DNA of 64,000 nucleotides, from NCBI RefSeq assembly GCF_001050115.1, contig NZ_CP012024.1, positions 3,304,779 to 3,368,778 of the forward strand, given 5' to 3'. The notes beneath the pieces are model-generated. The model was given only the letters and a program-made list of their open reading frames with translations. It was not told the DNA's origin and made no database searches. The stretch comes from Bacillus smithii (GTDB lineage Bacteria; Bacillota; Bacilli; Bacillales; DSM-4216). The position numbers were made by a program, and so were the translations under genes. Shown here one piece after another: positions 28,395 through 37,002 of the stretch. How positions within the stretch are numbered: position 1 is the stretch's first letter; every line of letters begins with the position of its first letter.

Positions 28395-28807
28395 GTCCCC
28401 ATAATCCCCCTTCTTTTGATTGAGTATTTTCAACTGGTTGTAGTAAAACAAAGAGGTCACCTACTTTTCTTAAGTTTGCACCTTTGAATGAGATAGGTTT
28501 CACTTAAATTGAATCGAACGATACCCATTATCTTTTTATAAGCATGAGATATGAATGAAAAATTTTTGCTATTTTTTGTTGATATTATTTATTGGAACTC
28601 CCTTTTCGGTAAATCCGTCCATGAATGACGAATCAGGTATACTTTTCAGCAGGAAGAAAGAGTCGTTGTTGAAAGGTTTATCTCATTGTTACGCAAGATT
28701 CTATTATATTAGCGCTGCTGTTAAATGTACAGTGGAACTTTTTAGAGGGGTACTTGCCTTCTCTTTTCTTCTTTTTATTGATGAATGCGGAGGATCAATT
28801 TCCAGCT

Positions 28808-28912
28808 AACTCCATTGGGTAATTGCAAAAGTATGATAAAAATGACGTAAATCATATAGGGTAATGGTACTACCATATTTTTCATAAAAATCTGGTTCTT
28901 TCTGCTTTTCGA
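28808..28912 (-). pseudogene. Tyrosine recombinase (integrase) fragment
   Basis: One minus frame reads KYGSTITLYDLRHFYHTFAI before a stop. This matches box II of phage/transposon integrases (ITxHDLRHT-FAT). The tyrosine box and the rest of the catalytic domain are not found in the neighbouring frames. It is a decayed remnant within the 27.5-32.8 kb region. Confidence 0.5.
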
Positions 28913-29004
28913 ATAAGGTTTGTCTAGTTCCTTAAAAAAGATGCACATTTTTCTCAATATGCTCTTTCAATTCTCAAACACCTTTACTGCCTATAGACCA
29001 CTCT

Positions 29005-29029
29005 TTTTCTGTATTGATTAAATTTGCCA
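29005..29029 (-). repeat. 25-bp copy of part of the nuclease gene
   Basis: These 25 bases are identical to 27086-27110 inside the PD-(D/E)XK nuclease gene and in the same orientation. The minus frame reads LANLINTEKEWS, compared with LMANLINTEKKFANW in the nuclease. Probably the remnant of a second related gene, not chance. Confidence 0.55.
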
Positions 29030-29181
29030 ACGAACGAAAAAAACGACTGTTTACTCACTTCGCTACCGAATTTTCATTTGTTATTCAAATACATATTACT
29101 AACAAAATGTTGTGAACTTATGACGAAAGATTACGGTTTTGATGAAAAATAAGTCTAATACTTTAAAGGAGATTTGATAGA

Positions 29182-29399
29182 ATGCTGAATAATAGTCCTT
29201 GTGGATGACGAAGAAAATGTCATTGCATTAATGAAACCTTTTTAGAATGTAGAAGGATTTGAAACGTAACGGCAAAAACGGATAAGATGGGATATTCGAA
29301 GCAAAAGAATAACCGTTCATTATTGACAACAGATTGGATGTTGCCGGAAGCAGATGGAACCGATGCTGACCAGAAGCTCTCAAAGGAGCGACCTTATTT
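29182..29399 (+). pseudogene. Response-regulator receiver domain, decayed
   Basis: After AAAGGAGATTTGATAGA and an ATG, shifting frames spell IVLVDDEENVIALMKPFLE, then EGFET, then TDWMLPEADGTD, then KLSKERP. This is the order of an OmpR-type receiver domain: acidic pocket, then phospho-Asp in DWMLPEADG. At least three frameshifts or stops break it, and it ends at the edge of the group II intron fragment. Confidence 0.7.
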
Positions 29400-29700
29400 G
29401 TACTATGACGTCTGCTGACTTCTGACGGTTCAGCCATCCATCGCTAGATGGGTTACCAACTCAGTTGGCGTGTCCGTCAGACCTCCCTGGGTAAGGCAGT
29501 ATGGACTTTATCTTGTTTTGCAGACTCATCCAATGTTACCTAGCCTTCTATGAAGTTCGTGTTCCGAGAGACCCTAAGTTTGCCGCTCGCTTCCTTCAGA
29601 TTCCGCGTCACCACGGACACCCTTGCGTTAAGCTAACTGCTACTACTGTCTTCGCAGTTCAGGACTTTCACCCTATAGACTGCACCCATGCCAGGCGCAC
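29400..29700 (-). mobile_element. Group II intron 5' fragment (class C-like, no reverse transcriptase)
   Basis: Read on the minus strand it begins GTGCGCCTGGCATGGGTGCA and continues through the conserved domain I series including GGGTGAAAGTCC, GTTAGCTTAACGCAAGGGTG, CGGAATCTGAAGGAAGCG, GAACACGAACTTCAT and GTCAGAAGTCAGCAGACG. This is the pattern of bacterial class C introns. The 5' end sits immediately after the T-run of a terminator hairpin, the preferred class C target. The fragment stops before the reverse transcriptase gene and no domain V follows, so it cannot splice or move. Confidence 0.8.
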
Positions 29701-29736
29701 AAAAGAGCTGGATGATACGAGAATCATCCAGCTCTA
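29701..29736 (-). terminator. Terminator hairpin targeted by the intron
   Basis: GAGCTGGATGAT / ATCATCCAGCTC is a perfect 12-bp stem with a 6-nt loop. On the minus strand CTTTT follows, then the intron's GTGCG. It lies about 250 bp after lctP. Confidence 0.8.
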
Positions 29737-29987
29737 TTAACCATTCCGCTAGCGAACATTTCTAATCATCTCATTCGCTTATGATACGGTTTTCTGCAAC
29801 GTATATAAATTTCTCGAATAAATTTTCCTCAAATATTATTCATATAATCGCATATATCTTAATTGGATCAGTGTGAGGCTGTACCAAAAATATCACCTAA
29901 ACATTCTTTTTTATATCACTATTCCTTGCCAACCTAATTTATTTTTTCTTTCATCATGATGATGTTGCTCTTTTCAAATGTGAAAGA

Positions 29988-31646
29988 TTAGAAAATAAAC
30001 CAGCTAATGAAACCAATTAAAATCAGTAAAACTAAACTGTACTTTATTGTAAACTTGAACAATTCGTTGTCTTTTCCTACCAGTCCTACAGCCGCAGCAG
30101 CCACAGCGATAGACTGCGGAGAAATCATTTTCGCCATTGTTCCCCCCATGACGTTAACAGCAACCATTGTTTCCGGCGGAATTCCGATTTGTGTTGCCGT
30201 TACAGATTGAAGAGGAGCAAATAATGATCCACTATTCACGACAGAACCGGTTAAAAATACCCCTAGCCAACCAAGAATGGGTGAAAATAGCGGGAAAATC
30301 TTTCCGCTAGAAGCAAAAGCAAGACCAAGCGTCGATGACATGCCTGAATACATACAAATATAGGCGAATGCCAGTACACTGCAAATGGTTAATATAGGTG
30401 AAATGAGTTCCTTTCCTGTTTCGACAGCCGTTTCTTTTATCAACTTCCAATCGCAGTGTAGTATCAGCAAAGTAAAAATGATCGCTAATACAATAGCTGT
30501 CGTTGTAGATGAGAATAAATCAAGTTTAAAAACAGCAGGATACGGGCTCTTTTCAGGCACCACCGGCGCATGCCGAATCACTAGGTTATTTAGCCCAGGA
30601 ATCGGAAAAAGAAGAACAAGTTTATTCAACGGACCGCCCGCTTCAAACAATTTTTTTATGAAAGATAGATTAAACAACGTTACGAATACAGTTAATAATA
30701 TGAATGGCAGCCAGGCAAATATAATTTTATTAATAGGATATACTTCCTTTGCTTCCATTGCTTCTGTTGCTTCCGTCTCTTCTGTTGCTGTTTCCGAGTT
30801 GTTTTCAGAGCGTTTCACCTGATAGATTTCTTTTGGTTTCCATACTCTTAACAAAAGAATGAGTGCAAGTAAACTAACAATCGCAGAAAAAATATCTGCC
30901 AGTTCAGCTCCCAAGAAATACAATACGAAAGCCTGTGTAAGACTGAATGAGCCACCGCTTACCAGTATGGCAGGGAAAGTTTGGCGTATTCCTTTAACGC
31001 CATCCACAATGAAGATAAGCAAAAAGGCAATCATAAAGCTCACCAAAGGCAGAACCAAAGCAGTGTATCTTGCAACAGAAAGGCCATTTAAACCGGTAAG
31101 CAGTGCAGGGATGGTTACCGGTATTCCCATTGCACCGTAAGCCCCGCCTGCAATATTGGCTATCAAGCAAAGTCCTGCGGCATACAAAGGACGAAATCCA
31201 AGACCAACAAGAATCGCAGCAGTGATGGCTACGGGCGCTCCAAACCCTGCAGCTCCTTCCAAAAAGGCTCCAAATGAAAAAGCTACAAGCAACACTTGAA
31301 TTCGCTGGTCTTCCGTTACAGATGAAATACTATTCTTGATAATCGTAAATTGTCCCGTTTTTACCGTTATTTTATATAAAAAGATAGCAGCTAATACAAT
31401 GGATGCCACCGGCCATATCCCGGCAAGAACACCGTATACGGCAGATGCGGCAACCATAGCAGCCGGCATTTTATAGACGAAAAGAGCCACAGCTCCTGCT
31501 GCTAGAACGCTTAAGCCACCTGCGACATATCCTTTTAACTTAATAAAGACTAACATAACAATAAAAAGGATGATTGGAATGGCTGCTATAGCAGCTGACA
31601 ACCAAATGTTGTTCAATGGATTATATAATTGCTCCCATACACTCAT
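29988..31646 (-). CDS. lctP: L-lactate permease (LctP family)
   Basis: A 552-aa membrane protein with 12-14 helices. Family motifs include LVAFSFGAFLEGAAGFGAPVAITAAILVGLG and NIAGGAYGAMGIPV in the first half and GTMAKMISPQSIAVAAAAVG near the end. It moves lactate (and glycolate in some members) with protons. A poorly conserved Glu/Thr-rich loop is near the middle. No lactate dehydrogenase gene is adjacent. Two Rex-type palindromes upstream point to redox control. The reading frame is intact although its surroundings are decayed. Confidence 0.93.
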   Translation of the reverse strand: MSVWEQLYNPLNNIWLSAAIAAIPIILFIVMLVFIKLKGYVAGGLSVLAAGAVALFVYKMPAAMVAASAVYGVLAGIWPVASIVLAAIFLYKITVKTGQFTIIKNSISSVTEDQRIQVLLVAFSFGAFLEGAAGFGAPVAITAAILVGLGFRPLYAAGLCLIANIAGGAYGAMGIPVTIPALLTGLNGLSVARYTALVLPLVSFMIAFLLIFIVDGVKGIRQTFPAILVSGGSFSLTQAFVLYFLGAELADIFSAIVSLLALILLLRVWKPKEIYQVKRSENNSETATEETEATEAMEAKEVYPINKIIFAWLPFILLTVFVTLFNLSFIKKLFEAGGPLNKLVLLFPIPGLNNLVIRHAPVVPEKSPYPAVFKLDLFSSTTTAIVLAIIFTLLILHCDWKLIKETAVETGKELISPILTICSVLAFAYICMYSGMSSTLGLAFASSGKIFPLFSPILGWLGVFLTGSVVNSGSLFAPLQSVTATQIGIPPETMVAVNVMGGTMAKMISPQSIAVAAAAVGLVGKDNELFKFTIKYSLVLLILIGFISWFIF

Positions 31647-31710
31647 GACCTTTCAACTCCTAATCAGTAATTCCTTTTTATTCTTGCCTGTAAAAATAAA
31701 CTTAGTCTAA

Positions 31711-31781
31711 ATATTATTGTGAAATATTTCACAATCAATTCTACAATGTTAATATACCATTACTTTGTGAAATATTTCACA
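31711..31781 (-). promoter_or_regulatory. lctP promoter with two Rex-type operators
   Basis: TTGTGAAATATTTCACAA (31717-31734) is a perfect 18-bp palindrome that fits the Rex consensus TTGTGAA-N4-TTCACAA. A second copy, TGTGAAATATTTCACA, lies at 31766-31781. On the minus strand TTGATT (31733-31738) and TAATAT (31711-31716) could be the -35 and -10, which would place the first box in the spacer. The same sequence also fits the Fnr/CRP form TGTGA-N6-TCACA, so Fnr is an alternative. Confidence 0.75.
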
Positions 31782-32100
31782 TTTATTTGTGAATTTAATT
31801 TGAACTTTTTCTATTTGCAGAGTTATCATCTTCAGACTTAAATGTTGAAAGAGACGGGCAGAAAAAAAAACAAAATTCCCTTTAAATCAAAAACCCTTGC
31901 ATATAAAGGAACTGACGTTTGACTAATGATATTAGCCATTATGGAAAATCTCAATCTAGTATGACAGGTATACTTGTATAATTTGATAACAATAGCCCTC
32001 AAAAAAATTAAAATGAAAAGATTCAATTTAATTGGAATGACCAAACATATTGAAAACTCAAGAATCGAAACTGGTCAACCAGTCCAAATATCAATAAATT
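31782..32100. other. Intergenic, no gene recognised
   Basis: AT-rich DNA upstream of lctP and before the transposase remnant. No supported gene. Confidence 0.25.
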
Positions 32101-32361
32101 GATTATTCTGAATGCAAACGGCATAAAAAAACATTAGAGGAAGCTGATCATCTTCGGCATACACAAGAGAATAAGAGCATTTATGCAAGACGGAAAGAAA
32201 CCATTGAACGTGTTTTTGCTGATGCAAAGGAAAAGCATGGTATGCGTTGGACAACTTTAAGAGGTTTAAAAAAATTGTCCATGCAGGCGATGCTAACTTT
32301 TGCTGCAATGAATTTGAAAAAGATGGCCTGCTGGGCATGGAAAAGTCCAATAATGGCATAA
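32101..32361 (+). pseudogene. IS1182-type transposase, C-terminal remnant
   Basis: A plus-strand frame of about 86 codons ends in TAA at 32361. It contains RKETIERVFADAKEKHGMRW, then TTLRGLKKLSMQAMLTFAAM and NLKKMACW, the typical C-terminal block of IS1182-family (IS5-like) transposases. The catalytic N-terminal two thirds are missing and there is no start codon with a ribosome site. Confidence 0.75.
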
Positions 32362-32410
32362 AATAGACCCCTTAGAGGGGTCTAATCCCAACCTTTGAAA
32401 GCATAAAAGT

Positions 32411-32452
32411 GACAAAAGGCATCCGAAAGCGCACATTCGGATGCCTTTTGTC
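32411..32452. terminator. Long symmetric hairpin, bidirectional terminator-like
   Basis: GACAAAAGGCATCCGAA (32411-32427) pairs perfectly with 32436-32452 across an 8-nt loop, giving a 17-bp stem with A/T tracts on both sides. It could serve the plus-strand remnant and rlmH from the other side. A separate small hairpin GACCCC/GGGGTC lies at about 32367-32382. Confidence 0.65.
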
Positions 32453-32462
32453 TACACTCTGA

Positions 32463-32497
32463 AACGCCAAAGAATCATTATTTCTTTGGCGTTTTTT
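32463..32497 (+). terminator. Rho-independent terminator
   Basis: AACGCCAAAGAA / TTCTTTGGCGTT, a 12-bp stem with a 7-nt loop, followed by Ts on the plus strand. Confidence 0.8.
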
Positions 32498-32799
32498 CAA
32501 TTCACGCTTTTAAAATTTTCCTGTTTGCAAGAAATGGATGTTCTTAAGATTTTTATTAATGATCTTTCTAATTTTCATTCTTAGTAATAGATTTCTTGAC
32601 CGATATTGAATAAGCAACCATTATCACGACGAATTCCGAATACTATTTATATATGAATAATTATTGAAGTAACAAGGATCTTTAGTTGAATAAGCAGAGA
32701 ACTTTTATTGCTCCGAAGTTCCCAAATAAATATAACCCTATCCAATAACCTTTTCCATTTCTCCTTATTTACAGTTACCTATATACTTTGGATTTACCA

Positions 32800-33279
32800 C
32801 TATTTATGGTACGGTTCCCCTCTCATAATCCGAAATGCTCGATACACTTGTTCGAGTAAAATGAGGCGCATGAGCTGATGAGGGAAGGTCATTTTAGAAA
32901 AGGAGAGGGTTTCGTCGGCTCTTTTTAGCACTTGGCTGCTTAATCCAAGAGAGCCTCCGATGATAAAAGCGATTTTGCTTTTACCGTATGTAGTGAGCTG
33001 ATCGATGTGGGCAGAAAATTGTTCCGATGTGTACATTTTCCCCTCGATGGCAAGAGCGATGACATGAGTGTCCGGATGAAGTTTTGCCAAGATGCGTTCG
33101 CCTTCTTTTTGTTTGACTTGCTCCATTTCCGATTCACTTAATGTTTCCGGAGCTTTCTCGTCCGCTACTTCGATGATTTCCACTTTTGCATAAGCGGACA
33201 GCCGTTTTAAATATTCTTCGATTCCTTGTTTTAAATACTTTTCCTTTAATTTACCGACCGTGACAATTGAGATATTCAC
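32800..33279 (-). CDS. rlmH: 23S rRNA (pseudouridine1915-N3)-methyltransferase RlmH
   Basis: A 159-aa SPOUT methyltransferase (the OrfX protein of staphylococci). The trefoil-knot SAM site is clear: [16 protein letters not shown], then [14 protein letters not shown], then [20 protein letters not shown] and the C-terminus [14 protein letters not shown]. It methylates pseudouridine 1915 of 23S rRNA. Its 3' end is the classic SCC integration site, and a near copy of this end lies 5.3 kb downstream. Confidence 0.97.
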   Translation of the reverse strand: MNISIVTVGKLKEKYLKQGIEEYLKRLSAYAKVEIIEVADEKAPETLSESEMEQVKQKEGERILAKLHPDTHVIALAIEGKMYTSEQFSAHIDQLTTYGKSKIAFIIGGSLGLSSQVLKRADETLSFSKMTFPHQLMRLILLEQVYRAFRIMRGEPYHK

Positions 33280-33362
33280 ACTTTCTCCTCACTTTACAAA
33301 CAAGTTATTCACAGCACTTATCCACATATCCACATTTTTTATCCACATATTGTAGGGGAATA

Positions 33363-33521
33363 TTAGTTTGCCACAACATATATCGCCCGGTTTTGACAAT
33401 ATTCACAGGTTGTTGACAATTGTTGCTCCTCCGGCAGTTTCTCCATGTTCGGAGCCGTTCCATGCTCGTCAATGGCAATTTCTAATGCCAATTCCACATG
33501 TTCTTCACAACAATAAATCAT
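33363..33521 (-). CDS. yyzF: CxxH/CxxC zinc-binding small protein
   Basis: A 52-aa protein starting MIYCCEEHVELALEIAIDE with a CCEEH (CxxH) motif at the start and CEYCQ (CxxC) near the end, the pattern of the small CxxH/CxxC family found next to htrA and rlmH in bacilli. The ATG at 33521 is chosen because GAGGAGGGG precedes it; the frame runs on upstream without signals. Function is unknown. A zinc-binding role is inferred from the four ligands. Confidence 0.85.
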   Translation of the reverse strand: MIYCCEEHVELALEIAIDEHGTAPNMEKLPEEQQLSTTCEYCQNRAIYVVAN

Positions 33522-33728
33522 TTGAATCCCCTCCTCTAAAAATGCTTTTTGTCCATAGTTTAAACCATTGCCGGCGTGTCCAAAAACCTTTTTCGACAGG
33601 CCTTTCACTTCAACAAACGAAAAAAAGAATGAGCGTCCTATCGAATAAAAGCTGTGCGAAACAATAGTATCCCCCTTCTAATAACCCGATCAAAACTCAT
33701 GAAGTGCCGGAAAGTCCATTATCAGTAA

Positions 33729-33752
33729 AAAAGAGCGGAAATGGATTCCGCC
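33729..33752 (-). terminator. Terminator after htrC
   Basis: Minus strand GCGGAA-N5-TTCCGC followed by TCTTTTTTA. Confidence 0.75.
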
Positions 33753-33767
33753 CCTTTGCTTCAGAAT

Positions 33768-34972
33768 TTAGAAGGAATTCTCACTTGTTAATTTTACAGT
33801 TGTCGTTTTCAGTTTTCCTTCCCGATAAAATTTGACTGTGATGGTGTCTCCCGTTTTCTTATTGTTATACAGGTATTTGCGTAGTCCGAGAATGTCATGG
33901 ATCTTTTGATCATCCAGCTGAACAATGACATCTAATTCCTTTAATCCAGCTTTATCTGCCGGTGAATTAGGCAAGACTTGTTCGATCATGACGCCATCTT
34001 TCACATTGCTCGGCAATTTCAATGTTTCTTGTTGATGGTAGGCGGAAATTTCGTTTACATTCCTTAAGGTTACACCCATTGCCGGACGTTGTATTTTCCC
34101 GTACTTTTCAAGGGAGTTTATAATTGGCTCAGCGTAATTGATTGGAATGGAAAATCCGATGCCTTCCACTGCTTCTTGGGAAATTTTCATCGAATTGATT
34201 CCCACCACTTGACCAGCTAGATTGATCAAAGCGCCGCCGCTGTTTCCTGGGTTGATGGCTGCATCCGTTTGAATAACTTCTGCTTGCCAATCTTCTACGC
34301 CGTCTTGATCGATATCGACCGGAACGGTTCGTTCAAGCCCAGACACAATTCCTTCGGTAACAGAACCGGAAAATTCCAGTCCAAGCGGGTTTCCGATAGC
34401 GATAACCGGTTCTCCTTGTTTTAAAGCACTGGAATCGCCAAATTCCGCCACTTTCTTCACGTGCGAACCGTCAATTTCAAGAACGGCCAAATCCGTCCAT
34501 ATATCCCCGCCGCGGACTTTGGCTGGAACTTTTGTGCCGTCTGCCAGGGTGACTTCCAATTTTTCAGCCCCTTCAATGACGTGATAGTTGGTGACGATAA
34601 AAGCACGGTTTCCCACTTTTTTATAAATCACACCTGAACCAGATCCAGCTTCTTCTGATTTCGTTTCTCCTGTATCCCAAAAGCTGGTTGATTGAATGTT
34701 GCTAATTCCAACAACGGCATCCTTTGCCTTGCTGACCGCTTTCGTCACATCCGTTGTCACATTCACCGATACTTTTTCATGACGGACTGTTTGATTCGTT
34801 TCGGTATTGTCTGTACCCGTGCCACTGTTCAAAATAGATTGATCCGTTAATCTCGGCAGCGCTATAAGGACCAAGAGCGCTCCCACAATAAGCCCAGCTA
34901 GGCTGGCTAAAAAATAGCCTCCTTTTCCTCGGCCTGTCTTTTTTGAGCCGGGTCCTCATCGTAAAAGCCCAT
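33768..34972 (-). CDS. htrC: HtrA-like serine protease, apparent frameshift near the N-terminus
   Basis: Membrane-anchored DegP/HtrA protease of the walRK locus (YyxA/HtrC). The trypsin-type triad is visible as H in VTNYHVIEGAE, D in WTDLAVLEID and S in NPGNSGGAL, followed by one PDZ domain. The natural start is the ATG at 34972 (AAAGGATGATAGGCA upstream), giving MGFYDEDP. The frame then breaks: one extra C in the CCC run at about 34951-34955 would join it to GSKKTGRGKGGYFLASLAGL and the transmembrane helix. The uninterrupted part starts at a GTG at 34886 inside the helix. Either a real mutation or a homopolymer sequencing error. Confidence 0.85.
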
Positions 34973-35408
34973 TGCCTATCATCCTTTCTCTTATCGCTTT
35001 CACCTGTTAGTTTATTCTTCCTTTTTTCCTATAAGAATAACCCCTCATAGTGAAAAAAGGATGAAAACATCCGCTTTTATTTTAAACAATATCGGAATAT
35101 TCACAAAGCGATTTGCCTTTCCCATCCCAAAAATATGACGGGTCGTTATGTATTAGGCTCTAGCTGTCGAAAAAGGCAACGGAATCTTTGCGGCTTATGA
35201 TATGCTCATAAGCTGATCCAGATCTATTTCTTGACCAGGAATCTATAAAGAAGCCGTTCACACTAGGCAATAAGCTTGCTTCTCGAAGCACCGTTTCAAT
35301 GAAAAAGTTCTTTGCCGACAGAACCCTATCATCGGTTATAAAGAAAAATGTACAAAACAAGGAAGTGAAATAGAATCTTATACAACTGACGCTATGAAAA
35401 GTGTTGCT
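34973..35408. other. Intergenic between htrC and walJ
   Basis: No recognised gene. Several short frames (for example 35160-35360) lack ribosome sites. The larger gap than in B. subtilis may hold an eroded gene. Confidence 0.25.
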
Positions 35409-36203
35409 TTATACTGCCGTCAAAGTCGTCGGGATTTTAGGATCGGTATCCATCAGCCTCACTTGCTCTCCAACAACGATCCCGCGCTGTTCCAGTGTTT
35501 GAGAAACGCTCATTCTTGCCAGTTCTTTCATGTTATTGTCTTGACTGAGGTGAGCAAGATAGATTTGTTTTGTCCGATCGCCGATGACTTCACTCATAGC
35601 CAAAGCGGCGTCTTCGTTGGATACGTGTCCCACATCGCTCAAAATTCTCCGTTTAATGTTCCAAGGATATTTCCCCATCCGCAGCATTTCCACATCATGA
35701 TTGCTTTCAAAAACAAACACATCGGCATTCCGGATCGTTCCTTTCATGCGGTCGCTTACATATCCGGTATCGGTAATTAAAGCTAGTTTTTTTCCTTCAT
35801 GATGGAAAATATAAAACATCGGCTCCGCTGCGTCGTGGGATACCCCAAAAGACTCAATGTCGCAGTCTCCGAATGTCTGAACCGATTCCATTTCAAACAC
35901 AAATTTTTGGTCAGTAGGGATTTCCCCGACCAGCCCTTCCATCGCTCTCCATGTTTTTTCATTCGCATAAATCGGAAGCTGGTATTTGCGGGCCAGCACT
36001 CCCAAGCCTTTAATATGGTCGCTGTGTTCATGCGTGACCAAAATACCGGTCAAATCGCGAATATTGCGGCCTATTTTCGAAAATAATCCTTCCATTTGCT
36101 TTCCGCTTAAACCTGCATCGACTAAAAACGAATGCTTATCTGTTTCTACGTAAATGGCATTTCCAGTGCTTCCGCTGGCAAGTACACTAAATTGAATGGC
36201 CAT
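35409..36203 (-). CDS. walJ: MBL-fold exonuclease-like protein WalJ (YycJ)
   Basis: A 264-aa metallo-beta-lactamase-fold protein of the walRK operon. The metal motif [10 protein letters not shown] is followed by ITDTGYVSD and the late HLSQDNN. Relatives act as 5'-3' exonucleases and are linked to coordination of cell-wall metabolism with replication. The ATG at 36203 is preferred (GGGAGAGGAT upstream, N-terminus [16 protein letters not shown]). Confidence 0.94.
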   Translation of the reverse strand: MAIQFSVLASGSTGNAIYVETDKHSFLVDAGLSGKQMEGLFSKIGRNIRDLTGILVTHEHSDHIKGLGVLARKYQLPIYANEKTWRAMEGLVGEIPTDQKFVFEMESVQTFGDCDIESFGVSHDAAEPMFYIFHHEGKKLALITDTGYVSDRMKGTIRNADVFVFESNHDVEMLRMGKYPWNIKRRILSDVGHVSNEDAALAMSEVIGDRTKQIYLAHLSQDNNMKELARMSVSQTLEQRGIVVGEQVRLMDTDPKIPTTLTAV

Positions 36204-36219
36204 GGTATCCTCTCCCAAT

Positions 36220-37002
36220 TCATTCTTTATCTGTTTGCTGAATAGAGCCATCAAAAGCGTTGACAAATAGATGGTTCACTTTTCCTCTATGTTCGATGGC
36301 AAAATGCCAAGTAGGGGAAAGAACTTGAGATTCCGTTAGCTGAACCAACGTATAATAGCCGAGTTCGGCTTTTTTAATCGTACTGTTCGGCTTCAGCATT
36401 CCATTTTTATATAAATTATTGACTGCTTGCGTTGCCGGAAGGACGCTTTCTTTATTATTTTCTTCGATTTCTTCCAGCATGGTCTGTTCATAAGAATCAA
36501 TTTCATTGTTGTTATTTACTTCAAACAATATCTGCCCGCTGCCGTTTTTAAAAAGCTTATTTCCTTTGAATACTTGAGAAAAAATGATTTGGTTTTGATC
36601 CTTGTCGTAACCCCAATATTCATAATGATCTCCATACAACACTTCTTCTTTTACAAACTTCTTTAGATTTTCCTTCCAATCTTTATCTAAAGGAATCGAT
36701 TTATCCAAATGGGAAACGATCATCGTTTGATCGCTCGTCAACGCTGCTTTTTGTTTATTCAATCCAGCTACTTCTTTTTTGGTAAATGTTTTGGCTTTGG
36801 CAGTAATCAGAGGAGTTTTCCCCACCTCGCCCGGCAGCTTATCGTATTTAATATCATCGTTTTTTAGTTTGTCTTGAATAGACGATTCTTCGATAATATC
36901 AAATTGGCTGGCCGAATGTTTGTTCAAAAAAACCGTCAGCAAAAAAATATCGAGTATGAAAAAAACAAAAATAAAAATGGTTTTCGTTTTACTCCAATCC
37001 AC
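36220..37002 (-). CDS. yycI: WalK regulatory membrane protein YycI
   Basis: A 260-aa single-pass membrane protein (helix about residues 8-24) with a large extracellular domain. With YycH it binds the WalK sensor and modulates its activity. It starts with GTG at 37002, overlapping the yycH stop by 14 bp, with GGAGGAGGG inside the yycH end. The sequence is divergent in this family; position in the operon makes the assignment secure. Confidence 0.93.
   Translation of the reverse strand: MDWSKTKTIFIFVFFILDIFLLTVFLNKHSASQFDIIEESSIQDKLKNDDIKYDKLPGEVGKTPLITAKAKTFTKKEVAGLNKQKAALTSDQTMIVSHLDKSIPLDKDWKENLKKFVKEEVLYGDHYEYWGYDKDQNQIIFSQVFKGNKLFKNGSGQILFEVNNNNEIDSYEQTMLEEIEENNKESVLPATQAVNNLYKNGMLKPNSTIKKAELGYYTLVQLTESQVLSPTWHFAIEHRGKVNHLFVNAFDGSIQQTDKE

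Larger units (their letters stand above)
28395..29181. other. Decayed intergenic region
   Basis: Contains the integrase fragment and the 25-bp repeat at 29005-29029. The frame at 28555-28809 has a hydrophobic start but no ribosome site and is not called a gene. Confidence 0.3.

Noticed and set aside
28555..28809. 84-codon frame with a hydrophobic N-terminus
   Set aside because: No ribosome site, no family resemblance and it lies in a pseudogene-rich stretch.
27512..32820. A genuine SCC element at rlmH
   Set aside because: No ccr serine recombinase gene or SCC-type terminal repeats; only an att-like duplication remains, so it is listed as a possible eroded island, not as SCC.
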